A DNA stretch of 43,591 bases from Staphylococcus equorum. GTDB lineage: Bacteria > Bacillota > Bacilli > Staphylococcales > Staphylococcaceae. Shown here in pieces: positions 7,836-16,573 of the stretch (position 1 is the first letter of the stretch; the number at the start of each line of letters is the position of its first letter). The stretch covers positions 1 through 43,591 of the forward strand of contig NZ_LNNB01000002.1 of NCBI RefSeq assembly GCF_001747895.1, written 5' to 3'. The notes under the pieces were generated by a model. It was given only the letters and a program-made list of their open reading frames with translations, was not told the origin of the DNA and did no database searches. A program made the position numbers and the translations under genes.

Positions 7836-10685
7836 ATGAAGAATGCAATAAAATTATTTATAATGGATTTGAAAAAGATTGCTAAGACGCCTGCTGTTTT
7901 AGTGATTTTAGGAGGTTTAGCACTTCTTCCTTCTTTTTATGCTTGGTTTAACTTAGAAGCGACATGGGATCCATACGGTAATACTAAAAATATTAAAGTG
8001 GCTGTTGTAAATGAGGATAAGGGAGATACAGTTAAAGATAAAAATGTGAACGTGGGCAATAAAATTACCAATAAACTAAAGAAAGATGATAACTTTGATT
8101 GGCAATTTGTAAGTCGAAAAAAAGCCGATCATGATTTGAAGATGGGCGATTATTACGCGGCCATTTACATACCAGAGAAGTTTACACACCAAATTACCGG
8201 CACACTTCGAAAAAACCCACAGCAAGCAGACGTAGAATACAAAGTGAATCAAAAACTTAATGCGATTGCGCCTAAAATGACAAATGCAGGGACGAGTGCC
8301 ATTGTTCAAAAAGCAAATGAACAATTTAATGAGACAGTAACAAAAGCATTATTAGATGAAGCAAATCGACTTGGCGTGAAACTTGAGGAAGAAATTCCAA
8401 CCATAAATAAAATTGAAGATGCAGTATCTAAAGCTAATGATTCTATACCCAAAATTAATGATTTCGCTGATAAAATAATATATTTAGATGAAAATCAGGA
8501 TGAAATTGACAATTATGCTGATGAATTTAGAGCGTTAGGAAATCATAAAGATGAGGTTATAGATGCTGCAGATAAATTAAACCAAGTTAATGCGGCCATT
8601 CCGACATTAAATGAGCGAGCTAAATTGATATTGGCATTAAATGACTACATGCCAAATATTGAAAATGCCTTGAATGTTGCATCTAATGATGTACCAGAAG
8701 CTTTTCCAAAAATTAATCGTGGTGTCGACCTTGCAAGCGCAGGGGTTGACGCAGGGTTACAAGACCTGAATGAAGCGCAAGGATATTTACCTGCAGTGCA
8801 ACAGCGTGTCGAAGGCTATCAAGAAGTCGTTGATAATGCACAAGAAGCAAATAAAAATGCTAATAATCGATTACAAGAAAATGTTGAAACTGAGCAGCAA
8901 AGCTCTAAAGGGTCAGATAGTTATTCAAATATTAAAACTTCGCAAATAAGTAATGGTAATAGCGACAATGCTGGGAATAATCAAAATGGAACAGCAATAA
9001 GTAGTGAAGATGTAAGCGCAATGGAATCTTCACTATCAAAATCATTATTATCTTTATCCAATTATACCGACAAACAAGCGGAAAGTAGTCAAGAAGATAT
9101 TAATGCGCTAAAAAATGTCACTTACGGTATTATATCTACAGATAAGCCAAAAGATTTCAAAGAAACTTTAGATAATATTAAATCTAGACTTGAAGTAACA
9201 AGTAAGTCCAATCAAAAATTTATAGATATATTATCAGAGCTTGAAGATAGAGAAAAGGTAGATCTTTCTGATGAGATTAAGGAGTTAGAATCAGCAAATA
9301 ATAGAATTAATAATTTAATTAAGACACAAAATCAACTTAGTGAAGCACTTTCGAATGGAAGTTCTGGTAAAGAAGAAGCAGTAGAATTACTTAAAGAAAT
9401 TCCAGGCGTGAATAGTAGCTTAGATGATTTAAGAAACTATATTAAGTCAGAACTAAACCAAAAATTATTAGATGTATCTAATGATGTGATGTCATTATTA
9501 GATGACGGCGATATAAAACTATCAACTGTTCAATCGAAATTAAACACAATTGATCAAGTTATAAATTCAGGAGAAAGTATTTTAACTACTGGTAAGGATA
9601 GAATTGAGACGATTCAAAGTGCACTACCAGTCATTGAGCAAAGATATATGGATGCAATGTCTATTGCTCAAAATTATTATCCACAATTTAAACAAAGTGT
9701 TTCTAACGCAGCATCATTTATTGAAAATGACTTGCCAGGTTTAGAACAACAGTTATCTGATACAACAGCAACTGTGAACAATACAATACCTACACTGTTT
9801 AATCGCTATGATAATTTGGTAGATATTTTAGATACAAATCAACCACGTGCAAAAGAAAGCTTACACAATTTGGCAGATTTTGCACGTAATCAATTACCAG
9901 ATGTTGAAAAAGATCTGGCTAAAGCGAACAAACTATTTGATGAGATTGAAGACGACGATGCAGTGGATAAAATGGTAGACCTATTGAAAAATGATTTGAA
10001 AAAACAAGCTAATGTAATCGCAAATCCAATTAATATAGATCAAAAAGACATATTTCCTGTGAAAGACTACGGTTCAGCAAGCACACCATTTTACACAGCA
10101 TTAGCAATATGGGTAGGAGCTTTATTACTGGTAAGTTTATTAACGACAGATAATAAACATAAATCATTAGAGCCACATCTAACGACAAGAGAAATTTATC
10201 TAGGAAAGAGTGGGTTGTTCTACACGTTGGGTATTATCCAAGCACTCGTCGTATCAATTGGAGATATAGTGATACTGAAAGCGCAAGTTGAATCTGTTGT
10301 ATGGTTTATTGCTATATCAGTATTCTCATCACTTGTATTTATTTCAATTGTATATACTTTAGTGTCATTGTTAGGAAATCCAGGGAAAGCAATTGCAATC
10401 ATCTTCCTTGTACTACAAATAGCAGGTGGTGGAGGAACCTTCCCTATCCAAGTTACACCAGAGTTCTTCCAAGTCATTCACCCTTATTTACCTTTCTCTT
10501 ATTCAATAGATGCTTTAAGAGAAGCAGTTGGAGGACCTGTACCTGAAATTTTAACTAAAAAATTAGTGATACTTTCATTATTTGGTATAGGATTTTTATT
10601 AATTGGTGTTATCTTTAAACCAATTACTGATCCATTGATGAGAAAAGCAACTGAAAAAGCTGAAGAAAGTGATGTAATGGAATAA
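7836..10685 (+). CDS. YhgE/Pip family large membrane protein
   Basis: A 949-aa membrane protein of the ABC-2 permease-like YhgE/Pip family. One N-terminal membrane helix (VLVILGGLALLPSFYAWFN, about residues 22-40) is followed by the conserved ATWDPYGNT block and then a large extracellular region of about 700 aa, mostly helical, with a Ser/Asn/Gln-rich low-complexity part (about 350-400). About five membrane helices lie at the C-terminus (from about 750 to 935). Family members include the phage infection protein of Lactococcus and putative lipid or secretion-linked exporters; the exact substrate is not known. ATG 7836 is preceded by AGAGGTG. A MarR gene follows 85 nt after its stop and may be co-transcribed. 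Linkage to sssF raises a possible role in fatty acid or envelope stress (inference). Confidence 0.85.
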   Translation: MKNAIKLFIMDLKKIAKTPAVLVILGGLALLPSFYAWFNLEATWDPYGNTKNIKVAVVNEDKGDTVKDKNVNVGNKITNKLKKDDNFDWQFVSRKKADHDLKMGDYYAAIYIPEKFTHQITGTLRKNPQQADVEYKVNQKLNAIAPKMTNAGTSAIVQKANEQFNETVTKALLDEANRLGVKLEEEIPTINKIEDAVSKANDSIPKINDFADKIIYLDENQDEIDNYADEFRALGNHKDEVIDAADKLNQVNAAIPTLNERAKLILALNDYMPNIENALNVASNDVPEAFPKINRGVDLASAGVDAGLQDLNEAQGYLPAVQQRVEGYQEVVDNAQEANKNANNRLQENVETEQQSSKGSDSYSNIKTSQISNGNSDNAGNNQNGTAISSEDVSAMESSLSKSLLSLSNYTDKQAESSQEDINALKNVTYGIISTDKPKDFKETLDNIKSRLEVTSKSNQKFIDILSELEDREKVDLSDEIKELESANNRINNLIKTQNQLSEALSNGSSGKEEAVELLKEIPGVNSSLDDLRNYIKSELNQKLLDVSNDVMSLLDDGDIKLSTVQSKLNTIDQVINSGESILTTGKDRIETIQSALPVIEQRYMDAMSIAQNYYPQFKQSVSNAASFIENDLPGLEQQLSDTTATVNNTIPTLFNRYDNLVDILDTNQPRAKESLHNLADFARNQLPDVEKDLAKANKLFDEIEDDDAVDKMVDLLKNDLKKQANVIANPINIDQKDIFPVKDYGSASTPFYTALAIWVGALLLVSLLTTDNKHKSLEPHLTTREIYLGKSGLFYTLGIIQALVVSIGDIVILKAQVESVVWFIAISVFSSLVFISIVYTLVSLLGNPGKAIAIIFLVLQIAGGGGTFPIQVTPEFFQVIHPYLPFSYSIDALREAVGGPVPEILTKKLVILSLFGIGFLLIGVIFKPITDPLMRKATEKAEESDVME

Positions 10686-10770
10686 AGTTATTATGCTTAT
10701 AATAAGTAATATTTAATTTTTAAAAAATCAATGATGGTTGAAAAACGATAGTTTAGTAAGGAAGGTTAAT

Positions 10771-11226
10771 ATGGATCATAAAGAGGGGAACTTAGAAATA
10801 ATAATTAACCAATTCTATGATGCTACAGCGAATATTAATAAAGCAATTACTAACATGGTTAAAGAATTGGAACCAGGTCGTTACTTATCTTATGAACAAA
10901 TAGAAACAATGTATTTTATTCAGCATAATGAAAAAGTATCGATTAACGACTTAGCAAATAAGCAACGTATTTATAAGACAGCTGCATCAAAACGTGTTAA
11001 GAAGCTAGAATGCAAAGGTTATGTGCAACGAGTTTATTCGAATGATAAACGTACTAAATTAGTGAGTTTGACGCATAATGGAGAATGCTTATTAAAAAAA
11101 ATAAAAAACAACTTAACAAAAGAAATAAAATTACTTTTGTTAAGTTGTTTTGTTAGAGAAGATTTTGAAAAATTTATGTATCAGCTCATGAATTTTGAAA
11201 AGACATTTTTAAAAAAGTACTACTAG
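10771..11226 (+). CDS. MarR family transcriptional regulator
   Basis: A 151-aa winged-helix regulator. The DNA-binding part is VSINDLANKQRIYKTAASKR (recognition helix) followed by the wing YSNDKRTKLVSLTHNG; helices at both ends should form the dimer interface. ATG 10771 is chosen because AAGGAAGG (10758-10765) precedes it; the upstream TTG at 10738 has no such site. It most likely senses a small hydrophobic or phenolic compound or fatty acid and controls the YhgE/Pip gene and perhaps the autolysin and sssF (inference from position). The coding sequence for its C-terminal helices contains a perfect 16-bp inverted repeat (11107-11122 with 11132-11147) that resembles a terminator. Confidence 0.8.
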   Translation: MDHKEGNLEIIINQFYDATANINKAITNMVKELEPGRYLSYEQIETMYFIQHNEKVSINDLANKQRIYKTAASKRVKKLECKGYVQRVYSNDKRTKLVSLTHNGECLLKKIKNNLTKEIKLLLLSCFVREDFEKFMYQLMNFEKTFLKKYY

Positions 11227-11600
11227 AGTAAATTAATTCCACTAAATTAAAGTATCCACTTTAACTTAGATGTTTGAAAAATAAAAATTCATCGTTTATT
11301 AATAGTAATCATATTAAAATTACTTTTCATATTGTAAAAATATAATTTTATTTTCTAACATAATATATAAATTATAAAATTTGTTTAGTTAGTTTTATAT
11401 TGAAACCGACTATTTATTACTCGAAAGACCGTTTCATAAATCGATAAACAGATGCATGGAATAAATAAATTTGCTCAAGCTTTTTCAAATCAAAATAGCT
11501 AACAGTTGAAAAATTTAATAAGTATTACCATATAAGTTATACTAAAGTAACAATAGGATAAGTAAGCCACAAGAAGTTTTAAAACAAAGGAGAGATTCAA
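11227..11600. other. Intergenic region before aldA
   Basis: No gene is seen. A weak promoter candidate (TTGAAA near 11503, CATATA 17 nt later) lies about 75 nt before aldA, and the aldA ribosome binding site AGGAGAG is at about 11588. The sequence GAAACCGACT...GACCGTTTC (11402-11436) forms a loose inverted repeat. Confidence 0.35.
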
Positions 11601-13088
11601 ATGACAGTAGATATTAAAAATTATTTGGATGAGAATTATGGTTTGTTTATAAACGGAGAATTTGTGAAAGGGCATAGTAATGAAACGCTAGAAGTTAAAA
11701 ATCCGGCGACAGGAGAAACATTATCACATATTACCAAAGCCAATGAAAAAGATGTAGATACAGCTGTATCAGCAGCTCAAGAGGCATTTGAGTCATGGAG
11801 TTTAACATCTAAAACAGAACGTGCTAATTTATTAAGACAAATTAGTAATAAAATGATGGAAAACAAAGAGAAAATTGCAACAATCGAAACATTAAATAAT
11901 GGTAAACCTATTCGTGAAACCTCAGGCATTGATATACCATATGCTGCAAGACATTTTAATTATTTTGCAAGCGTTATCGAAACACATGAAGGTTCAGTCA
12001 ATGATATAGATAAAGATACAATGAGCATCGTTCGCCATGAACCAATTGGCGTCGTAGGAGCAGTTGTAGCTTGGAACTTCCCGATGTTATTAGCATCTTG
12101 GAAGATAGCACCAGCAATTGCAGCAGGTAATACAATTGTTATTCAACCTTCTTCCTCAACACCCTTAAGTTTATTGGAAGTTGCTAAAATTTTCCAAGAA
12201 ATTTTACCTAAAGGTGTAGTCAATGTAGTAACAGGTAAAGGTTCAGAATCAGGCAATGCTATTTTTAATAATGAAGGTGTTAACAAACTTTCGTTTACAG
12301 GTTCAACAAATGTGGGCTATCAAGTTGCTGAAGCCGGAGCAAAACGTATTGTACCAGCTACTTTAGAACTTGGCGGTAAAAGTGCCAATATTATCTTAGA
12401 TGATGCTAACTTAGATTTAGCTGTCGAAGGTATACAACTTGGGATTTTATTTAACCAAGGTGAAGTTTGTAGTGCTGGATCTCGTCTGCTCGTTCAGGAA
12501 GGTATATATGATAAATTAATTTCACGTCTAAAAGAAGCCTTTTCAAATATTAAAGTAGGCGATCCATTGGATGAAAACACACAAATGGGTAGTCAAACAA
12601 GCCAAGAACAGATGGAAAAAATCCAATCTTATATCACTTATGCAGAACAATCTAATGCTGAAATTCTTACAGGGGGTAAACGTATTACTAACGATGGTTT
12701 AGATAGTGGTTACTTCCTAGAACCAACATTAATCGCTGTTAAAGATAACGCTGATAAATTAGCTCAAGAAGAAATTTTTGGTCCTGTTTTAACAATTATA
12801 AAAGTAAAAGATGACGAAGAAGCAATTAAAATTGCTAATGATTCTGAGTATGGTTTAGCAGGAGGCGTATTCTCTCAAGATATTACACGTGCGTTGAATA
12901 TTGCGAAAGCTGTAAAAACAGGTCGCATTTGGATTAACACATATAACCAAGTACCAGAAGGCGCGCCGTTTGGTGGTTATAAAAAATCAGGTATTGGCCG
13001 AGAAACATATAAAGAAGCCTTAAGTAATTATCAACAAGTTAAAAATATATTTATTGATACAAGTAATGAACTAAAAGGATTGTATTAA
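11601..13088 (+). CDS. aldA1: NAD(P)-dependent aldehyde dehydrogenase (AldA1 type)
   Basis: A 495-aa enzyme of full family length that oxidises aldehydes to carboxylates. Visible catalytic residues are Asn159 (VVAWNF), Glu256 (LELGGKS) and Cys290 ([11 protein letters not shown]). The cofactor-binding Lys usually found in a KPAE/KPSE motif is replaced by Gln (IQPSSSTP); the same change occurs in the S. aureus AldA protein that this closely resembles, so it is a subfamily trait rather than damage. ATG 11601 has AAGGAGAG upstream. It stands alone as a transcription unit and faces the metal genes. The substrate is unknown; short-chain aldehydes are likely. Confidence 0.88.
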   Translation: MTVDIKNYLDENYGLFINGEFVKGHSNETLEVKNPATGETLSHITKANEKDVDTAVSAAQEAFESWSLTSKTERANLLRQISNKMMENKEKIATIETLNNGKPIRETSGIDIPYAARHFNYFASVIETHEGSVNDIDKDTMSIVRHEPIGVVGAVVAWNFPMLLASWKIAPAIAAGNTIVIQPSSSTPLSLLEVAKIFQEILPKGVVNVVTGKGSESGNAIFNNEGVNKLSFTGSTNVGYQVAEAGAKRIVPATLELGGKSANIILDDANLDLAVEGIQLGILFNQGEVCSAGSRLLVQEGIYDKLISRLKEAFSNIKVGDPLDENTQMGSQTSQEQMEKIQSYITYAEQSNAEILTGGKRITNDGLDSGYFLEPTLIAVKDNADKLAQEEIFGPVLTIIKVKDDEEAIKIANDSEYGLAGGVFSQDITRALNIAKAVKTGRIWINTYNQVPEGAPFGGYKKSGIGRETYKEALSNYQQVKNIFIDTSNELKGLY

Positions 13089-13138
13089 TAAATTTGATTT
13101 TAACGCTTCAATCAAATAACCAGAGGGATTCTTTTAAT

Positions 13139-13167
13139 TTGACTTTAGGTGAGCCTAACATTATATT
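13139..13167 (+). promoter_or_regulatory. MntR-box promoter with no gene behind it
   Basis: TTGACT (13139-13144), a 17-nt spacer and TATATT (13162-13167) form a good promoter. The spacer holds TTTAGGTGAGCCTAAC (13144-13159), which matches the DtxR/MntR-type box also found before mntA (13723) and near the SEDS operon (24758). Binding there would block RNA polymerase, so activity is expected when manganese is low. Confidence 0.65.
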
Positions 13168-13173
13168 TAGGAT

Positions 13174-13366
13174 ATGGTAATCAAAACATATTTAATATTT
13201 ATTGTATTAAAGAACTTTGGATGAGTTACTTTAATACTTTTCTCCTAATTAATAACGTTTTGCAGGAAAGCTATATCAAACATTCTTTTATGTGTTTTTG
13301 AAAGAATTTAAAGATTGTAATAAAAAAGCACTGATTTAATCTCTAATTAAATCAGTGCTTTTTATT
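13174..13366 (+). ncRNA. Candidate manganese-responsive small RNA
   Basis: A transcript from the promoter above would start near 13174 and end at the strong terminator at 13323-13364, about 190 nt. The only frames inside are 16 and 26 codons long and lack usable ribosome binding sites. The combination of a regulated promoter, no gene and a strong terminator is that of a small RNA. S. aureus makes a Mn-starvation sRNA (RsaC) from the 3' region of mntABC; this one is upstream of mntA, so it is not positionally equivalent. It is inferred from signals only. Confidence 0.5.
13323..13364 (+). terminator. Strong intrinsic terminator
   Basis: AAAAAGCACTGATTTAAT and its exact complement (13346-13363) make an 18-bp perfect stem with a 5-nt loop and end in a T run. 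It closes either aldA read-through or the candidate RNA. Confidence 0.8.
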
Positions 13367-13722
13367 ATTAGAATTTCTTTTGTTGAAATACGAGAAAATA
13401 ATCGTTGTTGTTTACAATATTTTAATTAAAATATTTCATAGTTAATCATCCTTTTAAACTTGTTTTTAAATGTTTAGACAAACGCTGAATAAATTGTCGA
13501 AAACATTATTTTCTATCAATTCCACTTATTTGTTTACTTCAGATGTACCTAATTTCAAACAACATCTTATTAGACACTAACTCAATTTCTCTCCCTAATT
13601 CGAATACAACTATTAAATAATTCCTTTGCACATTAGTAATCATAATTCTACCTATAGTAGTGATTCTTAAAAGTAGAAATAGCTAGATAAACCACCAAAT
13701 GTTCATTTGACTAAACTTTATT
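13365..13722. other. Intergenic region upstream of mntABC
   Basis: No coding region is visible on either strand. The last 50 bases hold the mntA promoter region. Nothing else was recognised. Confidence 0.4.
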
Positions 13723-13738
13723 TTTAGGGTAACCTAAA
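13723..13738 (+). promoter_or_regulatory. MntR box upstream of mntA
   Basis: TTTAGGGTAACCTAAA is a near-perfect palindrome of the staphylococcal MntR (DtxR family) type, 38 nt before the mntA start. A TTGACT lies at 13707-13712. Expected action: Mn-bound MntR represses the operon. No mntR gene is in this window, so the regulator must come from elsewhere. Confidence 0.7.
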
Positions 13739-13775
13739 TATATCACTGGAGAAGTTGAAGGAAGAAGGGAATATA

Positions 13776-14513
13776 TTGTTAGAAGTGAAAAATTTGTCAG
13801 TAATATATGATAATCAAACACAAGCTTTAAAAGATGTTTCTTTACAAATTATAGAGGGGCAAATTGTTGGAATTATTGGACCAAACGGAGCTGGTAAGTC
13901 AACTTTGATTAAGGCGATGATTAACTTAATATCGCATAAAGGACAAGCATTTTTAAATGATCAACCAATACATAAACAACTTAAAAATATTTCATATGTC
14001 GAACAAAAGAGTAATATAGATACAACTTTTCCTATCAAAGTTTTAGATTGTGTCATTTTAGGTATTTATCCTAAATTAAAACCATGGCAGTTACCTGGAA
14101 AAAAAGAAAAAGAAATGGCAGTGAAAGCACTTAACAAAGTTGATATGTTGGGATATGAAAATCGACAAATAGGGGAGCTATCTGGGGGGCAATTCCAACG
14201 TGTTCTAATTGCTAGAACTTTAGTACAAGAAACTGACTTAATATTACTCGATGAGCCTTTTGTTGGTGTTGATATTACAAGTGAAAATATCATTATTGAT
14301 TTATTAAAAGAATTAGCTCAATCTGGAAAAACAATCTTAATTGTTCATCATGACTTGTCTAAAATAAGTAAATACTTCAATAGTATTATTCTTATAAACA
14401 AACATTTAATTGAATTTGGATCCATTGAAAATGTATTTACAGCAGAAAATTTAAAAAAAGCTTTTGGTACAGATATTTTTATTCCTTCAGAAAGCAGGGA
14501 TAAAAATGATTAG
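13776..14513 (+). CDS. mntA: Manganese ABC importer, ATP-binding subunit
   Basis: A 245-aa cytoplasmic ATPase. Walker A is GPNGAGKST, the signature is LSGGQFQRVLIARTL, Walker B is LILLDEPFVGVD, and the switch His is in LIVHHDL. It drives Mn(II) uptake with MntB and MntC. I chose TTG 13776 because GGAAGAAGGGA (13760-13770) is well spaced; the earlier TTG 13755 is too close to its site. The stop overlaps the mntB start by 8 nt, so the two are coupled. The metal assignment rests on family resemblance and the MntR box; the same ABC family also includes zinc importers. Confidence 0.88.
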   Translation: MLEVKNLSVIYDNQTQALKDVSLQIIEGQIVGIIGPNGAGKSTLIKAMINLISHKGQAFLNDQPIHKQLKNISYVEQKSNIDTTFPIKVLDCVILGIYPKLKPWQLPGKKEKEMAVKALNKVDMLGYENRQIGELSGGQFQRVLIARTLVQETDLILLDEPFVGVDITSENIIIDLLKELAQSGKTILIVHHDLSKISKYFNSIILINKHLIEFGSIENVFTAENLKKAFGTDIFIPSESRDKND

Positions 14514-15345
14514 TCAATTTATAAATGAATTATTTCAATTTAATTTTCTTCAAAGAGCGCTTGTTACTTCAGTTGTAATCGGAATTATCTGCGGAGTTAT
14601 TGGTTGTTTCATAGTATTAAGAAGCTTAGCTCTCATGGGAGATGCTATTTCACACGCAGTTTTACCTGGAGTAGCTATTTCTTATATGATGGGAATTAAC
14701 TTTTTTTATGGGGCGGTATTATTTGGTATTATGGCTGCTTTAAGTATAGGTTTTGTCAATCAAAATAGTAAAATAAAAAGTGATTCAGCGATAGGTATTG
14801 TGTTTTCTGCATTTCTAGCTTTAGGCGTTTTACTGGTTACTAAAGCTCAATCTTCCATAGATTTAACGGAAATTTTATTTGGTAACGTATTAACAGTTAA
14901 AGAACAAGATCGAACATTAACATTTATAGTTGCTGCCATTGTCTTGATTATTGTTATTGTTTTCTATAAAGAGTTTTTATTATCTACATTTGATCCAACA
15001 ATGGCTGCAGCATCAGGTTTACCAACAAAATTTATACACTATACGATTATGGTTTTATTAACATTAGTAACTGTTGCTTCATTACAAACCGTAGGTGTCA
15101 TATTAGTTGTTTCTTTACTTATTACGCCAGCTTCAACAGCCTATTTACTCACGAAAAGATTATCGACTATGATTCTTGTATCAGCGTTTATAGGAGCTAT
15201 TTCATCTATTATTGGATTATTCTTTAGCTTCACTTTTAATTTACCTTCAGGTGTTGTGATTGTATTAGTTATTACGGCAATATTTGCTATTACATTCTTT
15301 TTAGCGCCTAGAACTGGGGTATTGTGGAGAGCCATTAAACATTAA
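14506..15345 (+). CDS. mntB: Manganese ABC importer, membrane permease
   Basis: A 279-aa ABC-3 family permease with about eight to nine membrane helices. Recognisable family segments are GCFIVLRSLALMGDAISHAV near the N-terminus and TVGVILVVSLLITPASTAYL in the last third. ATG 14506 has AGCAGGGA upstream, and its first codons overlap the end of mntA. It forms the channel through which MntC delivers Mn(II). Confidence 0.88.
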   Translation: MISQFINELFQFNFLQRALVTSVVIGIICGVIGCFIVLRSLALMGDAISHAVLPGVAISYMMGINFFYGAVLFGIMAALSIGFVNQNSKIKSDSAIGIVFSAFLALGVLLVTKAQSSIDLTEILFGNVLTVKEQDRTLTFIVAAIVLIIVIVFYKEFLLSTFDPTMAAASGLPTKFIHYTIMVLLTLVTVASLQTVGVILVVSLLITPASTAYLLTKRLSTMILVSAFIGAISSIIGLFFSFTFNLPSGVVIVLVITAIFAITFFLAPRTGVLWRAIKH

Positions 15346-15363
15346 TTTAGGAGGATTTTTATA

Positions 15364-16317
15364 ATGAAAAAAGCGATACTCTTTTTATTTACCATCACAC
15401 TTTCAATTTTATTAGCAGCTTGTAGTAACGGAGATAAGGGCGATGACTCTGACAAAAATCTAGAATCAGTAGATAAAGACAAAATTAAAGTTGTTACAAG
15501 TTTTTCTATGATTGAAGATATAGTTAAAGAAATTGGAGGAGAACATGTAGAAGTTGAAAATTTAGTGCCAACGGGCACTGATCCTCACGATTATGATCCT
15601 AAACCAGATGATGTTAAGCACATCTCTAGTGCAGACTTAGTTTTTTATAATGGACTCAATTTAGAAGGCGGTAGTCAAGGGTGGCTATTTAAAGCACTAG
15701 ACGCTTCAGATTTTCCCAGAAAAAATGCAATAAAAACTTCTGACGGCATTAAACCTAAATATATTAAAGACGAAGATGGTAATAAAGAAATTAACCCACA
15801 TGCATTTATTGATCCAAATGTAGGGGAACAAATGGTCAAAAATATTACTGAATCTTTATCTGAAAGAAATCCAAAAAATAAAGACTATTACAAAGAAAAT
15901 GAAAAAGAATATTTAAAGAATTTACATAACATTGAAGATGATTATAAAAAACAACTAGGTGATATACCTAAGGAAGATCGTGTTTTCGTAGCTAGTGAAC
16001 AAGCTTTCCAATATTTAGCTGATAGTTATGATTTAAAAGAAGGTTATATATGGGCAATAGACACAGATGAGAATGGTTCTCCTGAACAAATTAAAAGTTT
16101 AGTAAAATTTATTGATAAAAATAAACCAGCTAGCTTGTTTGTTGAATCCAACGTAGATAAGCGTCCAATGGAAACTGTATCTAAAGAAAGTGGAGTTTCT
16201 ATTTATAAAAAACCAATTTACTCAGATGAAATTAGTAAAAAAAGGGGGGGAGCTGATACTTATCTAAAATATCTAGAATATAATTTAGATGTTTTAACCA
16301 ATGGTTTAGAAAAATAA
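15364..16317 (+). CDS. mntC: Manganese-binding lipoprotein of the ABC importer
   Basis: A 317-aa lipoprotein with signal and lipobox LLAAC near residue 20. It is a cluster A-I metal-binding protein (ZnuA/TroA/PsaA fold). Likely ligands are His in VPTGTDPHDYDP, His in NPHAFIDPN, a Glu in VFVASEQAF or FVESNV, and an Asp near the C-terminus. The absence of a His-rich charged loop fits manganese rather than zinc. AGGAGGA precedes ATG 15364. In S. aureus MntC supports resistance to oxidative stress and calprotectin. It is the last gene of the operon, with a strong terminator 8 nt after the stop. Confidence 0.88.
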   Translation: MKKAILFLFTITLSILLAACSNGDKGDDSDKNLESVDKDKIKVVTSFSMIEDIVKEIGGEHVEVENLVPTGTDPHDYDPKPDDVKHISSADLVFYNGLNLEGGSQGWLFKALDASDFPRKNAIKTSDGIKPKYIKDEDGNKEINPHAFIDPNVGEQMVKNITESLSERNPKNKDYYKENEKEYLKNLHNIEDDYKKQLGDIPKEDRVFVASEQAFQYLADSYDLKEGYIWAIDTDENGSPEQIKSLVKFIDKNKPASLFVESNVDKRPMETVSKESGVSIYKKPIYSDEISKKRGGADTYLKYLEYNLDVLTNGLEK

Positions 16318-16324
16318 AAATTTT

Positions 16325-16368
16325 AAAAAGCAGAACTATTGTCTTTATAGACAATAGTTCTGCTTTTT
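16325..16368 (+). terminator. mntABC terminator
   Basis: AAAAAGCAGAACTATTGTC and its exact complement make a 19-bp stem with a 6-nt loop, followed by a T run. Confidence 0.85.
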
Positions 16369-16507
16369 ATCATTTATTAAAAAATCATATTTAAAAGTTT
16401 ACAAAACAGTATAATATTACCAATAATTTCAACGCGCAAATGAGAATGATTATACTTCTATAACAGTGTTTAAATTAGATTAAAAGGATTTGCTATGGTA
16501 ATATAGA

Positions 16508-16522
16508 TTGTAATAATTATAA
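16508..16522 (+). promoter_or_regulatory. PerR/Fur-family box before the metal ATPase
   Basis: TTGTAATAATTATAA matches the PerR consensus TTATAATNATTATAA at 14 of 15 positions and is embedded in a larger palindrome (ATATAGATT...AATCTATAT, 16501-16528). It overlaps the probable promoter region 50-65 nt before the gene. TGAGAATGATTATAC (16441-16455) further upstream is a weaker Fur-like site. Confidence 0.6.
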
Positions 16523-16573
16523 TCTATATTACATTGTTATTTATAGTAATTATAATTTGTTAGGAGGCTTTAT

